From contig NZ_PCOC01000001.1 in the NCBI RefSeq assembly GCF_002975205.1, forward strand, positions 2,594,001 to 2,658,000: a stretch of DNA of 64,000 nucleotides, in the 5' to 3' direction. The first letter of the stretch is position 1; each line of letters begins with the position of its first letter. The position numbers were made by a program, and so were the translations under genes. Shown here piece by piece: positions 51,920 to 59,871 of the stretch. This stretch comes from Ochrobactrum vermis (GTDB taxonomy: Bacteria > Pseudomonadota > Alphaproteobacteria > Rhizobiales > Rhizobiaceae). The notes beneath the pieces were generated by a model that did not search any database, had not been told where the DNA came from, and was given only the letters and a program-made list of their open reading frames with translations.

Positions 51920-52434
51920 GCTGCACCGCCTGACGCTTCCGTTTCGGAGGCTAGTTGGCGAGCCATTGCACTGAAGTCAGCGAGATTTTCAGCGAAGAAT
52001 GCTTCTTGCCGTAGCAGCAACCATGCTCGGCGTTCATGGTCATCCGGCGAAACAGGAGTTACGGCACGAGCGGTATCGGCAACAAGTCCAGCGATGCCGT
52101 CAACGAAGTCCATCAGGCTATACAGGGTCTCGCCTGCTTCGTTGAACCGGTCTGTTTGCTCGTTGTGATATCGAGGCTGGCTGACCAGTCCGGCAATGAC
52201 ATTGTGGACCGTTCGGCAAGCTTCATAACAAGCCGACATCTCGTACAGGCTATGGCCGGTGAAGTGATGCGTTCCGAAATACAGATTGGTGCTCTGCATT
52301 TTGATTTCCGGCATCATTGTCAGATCGTCCGGAAGTGTGGTATTGCTCTGCATGTTCTTAAAACCTTTTGCGGGGTTTGAACCATGGTCCAGAGAGGCGG
52401 CAACCTCTGCTGGGCCTTTTCTTTTCTGGGTCAC
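51916..52434 (-). CDS. Early-operon protein, unknown
   Basis: This encodes 172 residues from a GTG at 52434 that overlaps the upstream stop (GTGA). A short basic, disordered start (about 45 residues) is followed by helices (EMSACYEACRTVHNVIAGLV, ETLYSLMDFVDGIAGLVADTARAV). An ATG at 52299 is an alternative start. No family recognised. Confidence 0.55.
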   Translation of the reverse strand: MTQKRKGPAEVAASLDHGSNPAKGFKNMQSNTTLPDDLTMMPEIKMQSTNLYFGTHHFTGHSLYEMSACYEACRTVHNVIAGLVSQPRYHNEQTDRFNEAGETLYSLMDFVDGIAGLVADTARAVTPVSPDDHERRAWLLLRQEAFFAENLADFSAMARQLASETEASGGAA

Positions 52435-52619
52435 GCTGCGGCCTTCCCTTTGAAAAAGGCAACCAATTCACCGCGCTCGATAACCCATCGATCTCCGATT
52501 TTCTTCGCAGGTAGCTGGCCCTGTTTCAGCATATAGGCCGTGGCAGGGAAGCTCTGTCCGATCACCTTTGATATTCCTTCAATTCCCCAAATCAGTTCCA
52601 AAGCGTTGTCGCTAGCCAT
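52431..52619 (-). CDS. AlpA/excisionase-like helix-turn-helix protein
   Basis: This encodes 62 residues. WGIEGISKVIGQSFPATAYML, then GQLPAKKIGDRWVI, is the MerR-like helix-turn-helix plus wing of AlpA/excisionase proteins. It is the first gene of the leftward early operon behind the operator cluster, the place of an early regulator. It could also be the excision factor. Confidence 0.8.
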   Translation of the reverse strand: MASDNALELIWGIEGISKVIGQSFPATAYMLKQGQLPAKKIGDRWVIERGELVAFFKGKAAA

Positions 52620-52640
52620 TTATATGTTCTCCAATCGTTC

Positions 52641-52735
52641 ATGAGTGCAACTTGCCATCACAACACTTTATTAACCGAGATTAAGAATGAGTGCAAGTCG
52701 CCCTATTGCATTTTTTGATGGCAAGTTGCACTCAT
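52641..52735. promoter_or_regulatory. Operator cluster with three copies of a 10-20 bp repeat
   Basis: ATGAGTGCAACTTGCCATCA at 52641-52660 recurs exactly inverted at 52716-52735. A partial copy (ATGAGTGCAAGTCGCC) lies at 52688-52703. They fill the 121-base gap between the divergent early operon and the ribbon-helix-helix gene, so they are probably the operators bound by that protein. Confidence 0.85.
52668..52696 (-). promoter_or_regulatory. Leftward early promoter
   Basis: Read leftward, TTGCAC (52691-52696) and TAATAA (52668-52673) are separated by 17 bases. The -35 box lies in the middle operator copy, and the expected start point abuts the first copy, so a bound protein would block it. 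Confidence 0.75.
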
Positions 52736-52740
52736 TATGA

Positions 52741-53280
52741 ATGACAGAGAAACCGAAGTACCCAAGTGAAGTTGCAGAGCGCTTTCAAATCAGGCTTCCG
52801 CCGGGCTTGAGGGATCGCATTAAAGCGTACGCAGACGCTCATGATCGATCCATGAACACTGAGATTGTGCGTATTCTTGAGAGAGAATTCCCTGAACCGT
52901 GGGATTTGACGGGGCGCGTCACAGAACTGGTCGAAATGATGAAATTCATTCGAGAAGGAAAAGACGACGATCAGAATGTTCACAAGATGGCAGAGATCAT
53001 CAAGGAGACAATTGAAGGTATTGCTTCGGGCCGTGTGAGAGGTGTTGATGAAGAAGCCCGGAAATCCATTGCAAGCGAATGGAACGAATACCAAGAAGAA
53101 TTACTGAAATACGATGATCGAACCCCGGGTTACGACCACATAGAGTATCAGTCCCTTCAACGCGCAGGAAACACCGCGAAATACGTTTGGCCTGATGGGG
53201 AGATAGGGCCGAAAGAGCCGAAAAGAGAGCAAGGTTCCGGCAATCCTAAAGACTACGACGATCCAGATTTTCCGGACTAA
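52741..53280 (+). CDS. Arc-family ribbon-helix-helix protein, probable prophage regulator
   Basis: This encodes 179 residues. The first 50 form a ribbon-helix-helix DNA-binding domain (AERFQIRLPPGLRDRIKAYADAHDRSMNTEIVRILE, best seen as the FQIRLP strand and two helices). The remainder is charged, with an acidic C-terminal tail (KDYDDPDFPD). No Shine-Dalgarno is visible and the operator ends 5 bases before the ATG, so the mRNA may be leaderless. It precedes the integrase by 3 bases. It may be the lysogeny repressor; no CI-like protein is present. Confidence 0.82.
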   Translation: MTEKPKYPSEVAERFQIRLPPGLRDRIKAYADAHDRSMNTEIVRILEREFPEPWDLTGRVTELVEMMKFIREGKDDDQNVHKMAEIIKETIEGIASGRVRGVDEEARKSIASEWNEYQEELLKYDDRTPGYDHIEYQSLQRAGNTAKYVWPDGEIGPKEPKREQGSGNPKDYDDPDFPD

Positions 53281-53283
53281 GCC

Positions 53284-54528
53284 ATGTCGATACGCAAACG
53301 AGAATGGACAACTCCAAAAGGCGAACAGAAATCGGCCTGGGTGGTTGATTACGTCGATATTCAGGGGAAGCGGCGCCTAAAGACCTTCGCGAAGAAGAAG
53401 GATGCCGATCAATTCTCAGCAACAGCGAAGGTGGAAATCCGCGAAGGAGTGCATGTCGCGGACAGCGCCAGCGCGACAGTGAAGGAAGCGGGAGAGTTTT
53501 GGATCAAGCGATCCGAGCAGAACGGGCTAGAGCGCGGTACTATCGTTCAGTACCGGCAGCACCTTGATTTACACATCAAGCCTTTTCTGGGAGACACGCT
53601 GCTCTCGCGGTTGAACGTGCCGACGGTCCGCGCATTTGAAGACAAGATGATTGATGAAGGCCGGTCGCCGTCGATGGTCAAGAAGGTGCTAGTCAGCCTC
53701 GGATCTCTGCTCTCCGATGCGCAGGAGCGCGGCCTCGTGGTTCGCAATGCTGTCAGGGAGAAGAGCCGCGTTCGTCAGAAGGGCAAGGATAGACGCCTAG
53801 AACGCCGCCAGAAGGGCAAGCTCAAGCTTGGGGTAGACATTCCCACGCCAGCGGAGATCAAGGCCATTGTTGGAGCGCTGCAAGGCAAATGGCGGCCTAT
53901 CCTGCTGACCGCGATCTTTACCGGGCTTCGGGCTTCCGAACTTCGCGGACTGCGATGGGCCGATATCGACTTTGAAAGGCGGGAAATTCACGTTCGCCAA
54001 CGGGCCGACAGGTTCAACAATATCGGCAGGCCGAAGTCAGAAGCCGGTGAGCGCGCTGTGCCTATACCTCCCCTTGTCCTGAATACACTCAAGGAATGGC
54101 GTTTGGCATGTCCACGTCCAAGAGTGAAGGACGCTGACGGAAACGTCGTACAGGAGGAAATAAAGCCGGAGCAGCTTGCATTCCCGAATGGTCTGGGGAA
54201 AGTGGAAACGCTGTCGGCGATTATGCAGCGCGGCTTCCAGCCTTTGCAGATCGCGGCAGGTGTGTCGGTTGATACGGGTCGTAAAGACAAGGACGGCAAA
54301 CCGATCATGGCGGCGAAGTACACGGGCTTTCACTCGCTACGTCACTTCTATGCGTCGTGGTGTATCAATCGAAGGGAAGACGGCGGGCTAGGACTGCCCC
54401 CGAAGATGGTTCAGGAAAGGCTCGGTCACTCGTCAATCATGCTGACGATGGACACCTACGGCCACCTGTTCCCGCGCACCGATGATGCTGAAGAACTGGC
54501 AGCCGCAGAGACCGCGCTGCTTAGTTAG
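53284..54528 (+). CDS. int: Tyrosine integrase of the prophage
   Basis: This encodes 414 residues. An arm-binding N-terminal domain (IRKREWTTPKGEQKSAWVVDY) and a SAM-like core-binding domain (about 70-170) precede the catalytic domain. It has Arg in IFTGLRASELRGLRW, HSLRHFYASW with the HxxR pair, and the Tyr in MTMDTYGHLFP. It recombines attP with the tRNA-Arg site. It is adjacent to attR and in the same transcript as the ribbon-helix-helix gene, so both are expected to be made in the lysogen. Confidence 0.95.
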   Translation: MSIRKREWTTPKGEQKSAWVVDYVDIQGKRRLKTFAKKKDADQFSATAKVEIREGVHVADSASATVKEAGEFWIKRSEQNGLERGTIVQYRQHLDLHIKPFLGDTLLSRLNVPTVRAFEDKMIDEGRSPSMVKKVLVSLGSLLSDAQERGLVVRNAVREKSRVRQKGKDRRLERRQKGKLKLGVDIPTPAEIKAIVGALQGKWRPILLTAIFTGLRASELRGLRWADIDFERREIHVRQRADRFNNIGRPKSEAGERAVPIPPLVLNTLKEWRLACPRPRVKDADGNVVQEEIKPEQLAFPNGLGKVETLSAIMQRGFQPLQIAAGVSVDTGRKDKDGKPIMAAKYTGFHSLRHFYASWCINRREDGGLGLPPKMVQERLGHSSIMLTMDTYGHLFPRTDDAEELAAAETALLS

Positions 54529-54550
54529 CCGGGTGTTGAGTATTTAGAAC

Positions 54551-54568
54551 GCAACATCAACGCAACAT
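54551..54568. promoter_or_regulatory. Right arm-type integrase site candidates (GCAACAT)
   Basis: Two direct copies of GCAACAT, 11 bases apart from start to start, lie between the integrase stop and attR. The same heptamer occurs three times inside attL. Confidence 0.5.
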
Positions 54569-54606
54569 GCTTTTCTAAGCTACTGATTTAATTAGCCTCA
54601 GATCAT

Positions 54607-54652
54607 ATTCCTAATCTGTAGGTCACAGGTTCGATTCCTGTCGGGATCACCA
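54607..54652 (+). other. attR: attR: displaced 3' end of tRNA-Arg
   Basis: The first 18 bases repeat the attL core exactly. The next 17 form a T arm (ACAGG-TTCGATT-CCTGT) that differs from the one now in the tRNA, and the last 11 (CGGGATCACCA) match again. This is the original host tRNA 3' end and has no 5' half, so it is not a functional tRNA. Confidence 0.88.
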
Positions 54653-54659
54653 CCGCAAT

Positions 54660-55424
54660 TCACCCCTCATACGGCCAGCTGGCCTGCGAAAAGACACCGC
54701 CATCGACCCATATCGTCTGGCCGGTTACAAAACGCGCTGCATCGGAAACAAAGAACAGGACCGGCCCGGAAATGTCTTCCGCCGTTCCCACCCTGCGCAG
54801 CGGTGTGATGCGTGCCCAGGTGCCCGCATAGTCGGGCTGCTCTTCTGCTGTGCGTTCATTGAGGATCGCACCGGGAGCCACGCAATTCACCCGGATGCCA
54901 TGCGGCCCGAGCTCCACTGCCGAAGCCTTGGTGAACTGCTCTATGCCGCCCTTCGATGCCGTGTAGGAAACCAGTTTCGGAAAGGCGAGTTTGTTGCAGC
55001 CTGAGCCGATATTGACGATGGCACCGCCCTTGTCGGCCTCAACCATACGCTTCGCGGCAGCCTGCGTGTTGAGGAAACAGCCTTTCAGATTGGTGCGAAT
55101 AACATCGTCCCAACCGTCTTCGGAAAGTTCCAGCAAAGGTGCCCATGTCTGGATGCCTGCATTGTTGATCAGCACATCGGGTGCATCGCCGAACCAGTCG
55201 CAAACCTCGTCGAAGAAGGCTTCGACCTCGACGCGCCTTCCGACATCGCAACCAAGCCCCAGCGCCTGACCACCAGCCTCCTCGATGGCTTCCACGAGCG
55301 ATTGTGCAGCTTCGTCATCGTGCTTGTAGCTGAAAGCCACCGTGTAGCCCGCTTCCGCAAAAGCAGAAACAAGATGCCTTCCGATGCCGGTGCTCCCGCC
55401 CGTGACGACTGCAAACCCATTCAT
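54660..55424 (-). CDS. Short-chain dehydrogenase/reductase
   Basis: This encodes 254 residues of the classical SDR type: cofactor motif TGGSTGIG near residue 8, NNAG near 88, active-site Ser region and YTASKGG with the Tyr/Lys pair near 155-160, and the end WVDGGVF. Annotation as glucose 1-dehydrogenase-like is common for this group but the substrate is unknown. It is the first host gene right of the prophage, reading toward attR and not part of the following operon. Confidence 0.93.
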   Translation of the reverse strand: MNGFAVVTGGSTGIGRHLVSAFAEAGYTVAFSYKHDDEAAQSLVEAIEEAGGQALGLGCDVGRRVEVEAFFDEVCDWFGDAPDVLINNAGIQTWAPLLELSEDGWDDVIRTNLKGCFLNTQAAAKRMVEADKGGAIVNIGSGCNKLAFPKLVSYTASKGGIEQFTKASAVELGPHGIRVNCVAPGAILNERTAEEQPDYAGTWARITPLRRVGTAEDISGPVLFFVSDAARFVTGQTIWVDGGVFSQASWPYEG

Positions 55425-55528
55425 AAAATTCCCTCCCGAAGCATCCAGAAAGAGAATTTAATCAAGTTTGAACAATGGTAAAGCTGTGAAAATGGAAATA
55501 CCAGTTTTCCTGAAAGAGGAGGCTTAAC

Positions 55529-55969
55529 ATGAACCCCGATATTCAAGTTGCCAATGGCGCGTGTCACTGCGGAACGGTACGTTTTCGCGTCAAACTATCC
55601 GACGGGCTTAACACTGCGCGCCGCTGCACCTGTTCCTATTGCCGGATGCGCGGAGCAGTCGCCGTTTCCGCCGATCTCAATGGTGTTGAAATTCTGGAAG
55701 GCGAAGCTGCGCTCACGCTTTACACATTCAACACAGGGGCGGCAAAGCACTATTTCTGCTCGAAATGCGGGATTTACACCTTCCACCAGCGCCGTTCCAG
55801 CCCGCACCAGTTCGGCGTGAATGTAGCCTGTCTCGAAGGTATTTCGCCCTTCGACTTCAAGGTTATTCCTGTCAACGACGGCGTGAACCATCCATCCGAC
55901 AATCCGAACTACAAAGGTTCCGGCATCGCTGGCTATCTGCGTTTTGAGCCGGTTGTTGAAGCCGATTAA
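55529..55969 (+). CDS. GFA/CENP-V family zinc protein
   Basis: This encodes 146 residues. Zinc-binding cysteines lie in CHCGTVRF, CTCSYCRM and FCSKCGIYTFH, the glutathione-dependent formaldehyde-activating enzyme fold. Members are thought to bind glutathione adducts, but most are unstudied. GAGGAGG precedes the ATG. It is the only plus-strand gene in this cluster; its last 4 bases overlap the GMC gene on the other strand. Confidence 0.9.
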   Translation: MNPDIQVANGACHCGTVRFRVKLSDGLNTARRCTCSYCRMRGAVAVSADLNGVEILEGEAALTLYTFNTGAAKHYFCSKCGIYTFHQRRSSPHQFGVNVACLEGISPFDFKVIPVNDGVNHPSDNPNYKGSGIAGYLRFEPVVEAD

Positions 55970-57603
55970 ATCCTTGCACGCCGCTTCTGCTCGTTTTTCT
56001 CCCATGAGAAAACAACGGGCGGCAGCGGATCGCGCCCGCGAATAATGTCCGATCCCTTTTCGCCGACCATGATGGTCGGCGCATTGGTGTTGCAGGACGG
56101 CACGCGCGGCATGATCGAGCTGTCGCACACCCGCAAGCCCTCCAGACCGCGCACGCGCAGTTCGAGATCGACCACGGCTGAAGCGTCGGTGCCCATCTTG
56201 CACGTGCCGACCGGATGGTGATCGGTCTTGGCATTGGCGCAGGCATAGTCGAACAGATCATCGTCGGTGACCACTTTCGGCCCCGGCAGCCGTTCGGCCA
56301 TGACATAAGGTTTTAGCGCGGCCTGCTGCATGATTTCGCGCGCGATCTTCAGCCCTTCCAGCGACATTTTCAGATCGTGCGGATCGCTCCAGTAATTGGG
56401 GTCGATCAGCGGAGCCGCTGCCGGATCGCTGGATGCCAGACGCACCGTGCCGCGCGAGCGCGGATGCAGATAGGCGGAATTGAGCGTCACGCCCGCATTC
56501 TTGAGCTTCTCGACACCTGCTTCAATCCCCGAACCGAGTCCCAGATGGAACTGGATATCCGGCGAACGGGCATCCGGGTCGGCATACCAGAAACCGCCCG
56601 TTTCAAAGAGGCTCGACGCCACCGGGCCAGAGCGCAACAGCATATATTGCAGGCCCGCGCCAAGCGTGCGGTGCAGCTTGGCGACGCCGTCATAAGTGTG
56701 ATCGCCAGTGCATTCGCTGATGACGAACAGGTCGAGATGATCCTGCATGTTCTCGCCAACGCCGGGCAGATCGTGTTTTACAGCAACGCCTGCCTGTTTC
56801 AGATGATCAGCCGGTCCGATCCCCGATTGCAGCAGAAGCTTCGGCGAGCCGATAGCGCCCGATGAAATGATGACTTCCCGCGATGCGCGCAACACCTCGC
56901 CACTCATCAGGGCGACGCCCGTGGCGCGCGTCTTCTCCAGCACGATGTTGCGGACTGGCGCATTGATCCTGACCGTCAGGTTTCGCCGTCCCTTGATCGA
57001 TGCGAGATAGGCAAGTGAGGCGGAAGAACGGCGGCGGTTGCGCTGCGTCAGCTGATAGAAGCCGACACCCGCCTGTTCGCGCCCGTTGAAATCCGGGTTG
57101 TAGGGAATCCCCAACTCCTGCCCGGCGCGGATATAGGCATCGCAGATCGGCAGCGGTGCGGACGGCATGGAAACACCCAATGGCCCGCCATAGGAATGAT
57201 AATCATCGTTGAAACGCTGATTGTCCTCGGCGCGTTTGAAATAGGGCAGCACGCTGCGATAATCCCAGCCGGTGCAGCCATCTTCATCGGCCCACAAATC
57301 ATAATCGGCAGCATTGCCGCGCGTATAAATCTGCGCATTGATGCTGGAACCGCCACCGATCACCTTCGCCTGCGTATAGCGCAACACGCGGTTCTTCATA
57401 TGCTTTTGCGGAACGGTCTCCCATCCCCAGCTGGCCACGCCCTTGGTCATTTTGGCAAAGCCGGCAGGCATATGGAAAAGCGGATTCCAGTCACTGCCGC
57501 CCGCCTCCAGCAGCAACACTTTCACCGAGGCATCCTCGCTCAGGCGATTGGCGAGAACACAACCGGCAGGCCCACCACCCACGATGATATAATCGTAATT
57601 CAT
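55966..57603 (-). CDS. GMC family oxidoreductase (choline dehydrogenase-like)
   Basis: This encodes 545 residues from the ATG at 57603, with AGGAA 7 bases upstream. The FAD-binding start YIIVGGGPAGCVLANRLSE, the GMC signatures near 80 (VIGGGSSINAQIYTRG) and 255 (EVIISSGAIGSPKLLLQSG), and the C-terminal catalytic His in HHPVGTCKMG are present. It oxidises an alcohol to an aldehyde or ketone with FAD. It is part of the leftward catabolic run, 10 bases after the next SDR gene. Confidence 0.94.
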   Translation of the reverse strand: MNYDYIIVGGGPAGCVLANRLSEDASVKVLLLEAGGSDWNPLFHMPAGFAKMTKGVASWGWETVPQKHMKNRVLRYTQAKVIGGGSSINAQIYTRGNAADYDLWADEDGCTGWDYRSVLPYFKRAEDNQRFNDDYHSYGGPLGVSMPSAPLPICDAYIRAGQELGIPYNPDFNGREQAGVGFYQLTQRNRRRSSASLAYLASIKGRRNLTVRINAPVRNIVLEKTRATGVALMSGEVLRASREVIISSGAIGSPKLLLQSGIGPADHLKQAGVAVKHDLPGVGENMQDHLDLFVISECTGDHTYDGVAKLHRTLGAGLQYMLLRSGPVASSLFETGGFWYADPDARSPDIQFHLGLGSGIEAGVEKLKNAGVTLNSAYLHPRSRGTVRLASSDPAAAPLIDPNYWSDPHDLKMSLEGLKIAREIMQQAALKPYVMAERLPGPKVVTDDDLFDYACANAKTDHHPVGTCKMGTDASAVVDLELRVRGLEGLRVCDSSIMPRVPSCNTNAPTIMVGEKGSDIIRGRDPLPPVVFSWEKNEQKRRARI

Positions 57604-57613
57604 CACGTCGTTC

Positions 57614-58378
57614 CTAAAGCTTTGCTATCGAAAGGCCGCCATCGGCATTGATCACCGACCCGGTGGCGAAGATGAAATTGCCGCCCGCAAGCCCGGCCAC
57701 GATAGCGCCAACATCGCCCACCTCGCCCCAGCGTTTCATCGGCACCAGCCCGCCGTCGATCAGCCTGTCGTAGCGCTTGGCGACCTTCGCCGTCATGTCG
57801 GTGCGAATGATGCCCGGTCGCACTTCGAACACACCGATCCGCGCCTCGGCCAGACGCAGCGCCAGCCCCAGCACAAAGGCGGTCAGCCCCGCCTTGCTGA
57901 TGCAGTAATCGAGCCTTTCCGGCGAACTCATCACCGATGAAACCGAACTGATCGTCACGATGCTGCGTGGAAAACGCACATCGGTGACCGCCAGCATGGC
58001 TTTCACCACGCCTTGCGTGAAAAACACTGTGCCACGCAGATTGACCCCCATGATGGTGTCGAAATTTTCAGGCTTCAGCCCAAGAAAATCGCCCCGCTCG
58101 ACAGACCCCATGCCCGCATTGTTGACGAGACAATCGATGCTGCCAAACTCCTTCAGCACAGCAGCAATCGTCGCTTCGTGCGTTTCAACAGCAGCGAGAT
58201 CGCCTTTGAAGAAGGCCACCTTGCCACCCATGCCGCGCAATTCGTGGATGACGGCCTCGTCGTTCTCAACATCGGTAATCGCCAGATCGAAACCCTTTGC
58301 CGCCAGGGCGCGGGCAATGCCAAGCCCGATGCCGCGACGTCCGCCGGTTACCAGCGCCACAGGTCTTTGACGGTTCAT
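57614..58378 (-). CDS. Short-chain dehydrogenase/reductase
   Basis: This encodes 254 residues: TGGRRGIGLGIARAL near residue 12, NNAGMGS near 88, Ser in TISSVSSV, Tyr-Lys in YCISKAGL, and the end SVINADGGLSI. It overlaps the upstream GMC gene by 4 bases, so they act together. It is probably an alcohol or 3-ketoacyl dehydrogenase of the local pathway. The substrate is not readable. Confidence 0.93.
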   Translation of the reverse strand: MNRQRPVALVTGGRRGIGLGIARALAAKGFDLAITDVENDEAVIHELRGMGGKVAFFKGDLAAVETHEATIAAVLKEFGSIDCLVNNAGMGSVERGDFLGLKPENFDTIMGVNLRGTVFFTQGVVKAMLAVTDVRFPRSIVTISSVSSVMSSPERLDYCISKAGLTAFVLGLALRLAEARIGVFEVRPGIIRTDMTAKVAKRYDRLIDGGLVPMKRWGEVGDVGAIVAGLAGGNFIFATGSVINADGGLSIAKL

Positions 58379-59868
58379 GCCAGTACCTCCCGAGTAAGAC
58401 TGTCAGACACGCGCAGCGCCTGCGCAGCGATGGTCAGCGCCGGATTGACCGCCGCCGATGTCGGCAGGAATGACGCATCGACCACATGGAGATTGGGATG
58501 ATCGTAAGCGCGGCACCAGGGATCAAGCGGCGCTGTCGCCGGATCATTGCCAATGCGCACCGTCCCGCATTGATGCGACGGCGTGCGCCGGTCGAAGGCC
58601 CGCGACAGCACGACGGGGAAACCCGCTGCCCGCAGCGCGGATTTGAGCTTTTCCACCAGCATCAGATGCGCTTTCCAGTTGCTGCGCACCCAATGCAGAA
58701 CAATGCGGTCACCATCCACAGTCACGCGGCTTTCCGGGGATGGCAAGTCTTCGCTCATGGCGTAGAAATCGATTGTGTGTCCGGCAATCCGGCTCAAAAG
58801 CCATTCCGGAATACGCGGCATATTGGATTTCAGAATCGCGCCCGACACGCGCCCCAGCAATTGCACATTGCCGAGCGGCGGCCCGCCTGCGCCGTCCGAC
58901 AGGTAGTAATCGTTGAAGCCAAAGGTCTTCTGGTAGACGCTATCATTGCGATAGCGCGGATCAAAAGCGATCACGGCGCTTGCGTTGTGGTTCATGAAAT
59001 TGCGACCGACCTGATCGGAACGATTGGCCAGTCCCGACCGCAGCAAGAGCGCCGCCGATTGCACCGCACCGGCGGACAAAATGACAAGCTTTGGACGCAG
59101 GACCAGCGCCTCGCCGTTCTTCACATAATGAACAGCCACGATGGTTTTACCATCCGGACCGGCTTCCAGCCGCGTCACCCGCGCCGCTGTTTCCAGCCGA
59201 ACGTTCGGATGCTTGAGCGCCGCCGCGAGCGGACAGGTTTCCGCATCCATCTTGCCATCATCGCAATTGGGATGCGCATCCCACGGCGTCTTTGCCTTTG
59301 CCAGCCAGCGGTCAATATCGACCCCAAGCGGTAGCGATGCAGCATGAAGACCGTTCTTCTTCAACCGCGCCCGCACATCGGCAATCGCCGGTTCGTCATG
59401 GATCGCCGGATAGGGATAGGGCTTTGAATGATCCGGCTCGGTCGGATCGTCGCCCAGTTCGCCGCGCACATGAAAGAGCTGTTCGGCGCGGCTATACCAC
59501 GGCTCCAGCTCGTCATAGGCGAATGGCCAGGCGGGCGAGACGCCTTCCAGATGCGCCATTTCCGCAAAATCCTCGCGGCGATAGCGGATCAACACCGCGC
59601 CAAAGAATTTGGAATTGCCGCCGACATTGTAATAATTGCCGGGATTGAACGGCGTACCGTTCGTCTCGTACCAGAACTCTTTCGGACGAAAGAAGCCTTG
59701 TTGGAAAATGGCGCGCGGGTCGCGGTTTTCCGGTCTGTCCGGCAAATGCTCCCCCGCCTCAAGGATGAGAATGTCGGCACCCGACGCCGCAAGACCGGCG
59801 GCCATTGTCGCGCCGCCAATACCCGATCCGATGATGACGATATCCGGCTGTCCTCCCAAAGCCGTCAC
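58375..59868 (-). CDS. GMC family oxidoreductase (second, shorter type)
   Basis: This encodes 497 residues. FAD-binding IVIIGSGIGGATMAAGLAASG is at the start, VGGNSKFFGAVLIRYR near 85, and the C-terminal catalytic region includes TPSHQCGTVRIGNDP with His and Asn-containing end HVVDASFLPTSAAVNPALT. It is more like glucose/gluconate or sorbose dehydrogenase-type GMC enzymes than the choline-dehydrogenase type. It starts 3 bases after the aldehyde dehydrogenase stop. Confidence 0.92.
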   Translation of the reverse strand: MTALGGQPDIVIIGSGIGGATMAAGLAASGADILILEAGEHLPDRPENRDPRAIFQQGFFRPKEFWYETNGTPFNPGNYYNVGGNSKFFGAVLIRYRREDFAEMAHLEGVSPAWPFAYDELEPWYSRAEQLFHVRGELGDDPTEPDHSKPYPYPAIHDEPAIADVRARLKKNGLHAASLPLGVDIDRWLAKAKTPWDAHPNCDDGKMDAETCPLAAALKHPNVRLETAARVTRLEAGPDGKTIVAVHYVKNGEALVLRPKLVILSAGAVQSAALLLRSGLANRSDQVGRNFMNHNASAVIAFDPRYRNDSVYQKTFGFNDYYLSDGAGGPPLGNVQLLGRVSGAILKSNMPRIPEWLLSRIAGHTIDFYAMSEDLPSPESRVTVDGDRIVLHWVRSNWKAHLMLVEKLKSALRAAGFPVVLSRAFDRRTPSHQCGTVRIGNDPATAPLDPWCRAYDHPNLHVVDASFLPTSAAVNPALTIAAQALRVSDSLTREVLA

Positions 59869-59871
59869 TCC

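Larger units (their letters stand above)
22848..54652. mobile_element. Prophage of about 31.8 kb in tRNA-Arg, siphovirus type
   Basis: The element is bounded by the tRNA 3'-end repeats and has one integrase at the right end. It carries terminase, HK97-type portal and protease-capsid, long-tail genes with tape measure, a lysis cassette and an early operon. A tape measure with a tail tube and a frameshifted chaperone points to a long flexible tail. No gene in it looks broken, so it may be inducible. Structural and lysis genes read leftward; integrase and the ribbon-helix-helix regulator read rightward. Confidence 0.95.
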
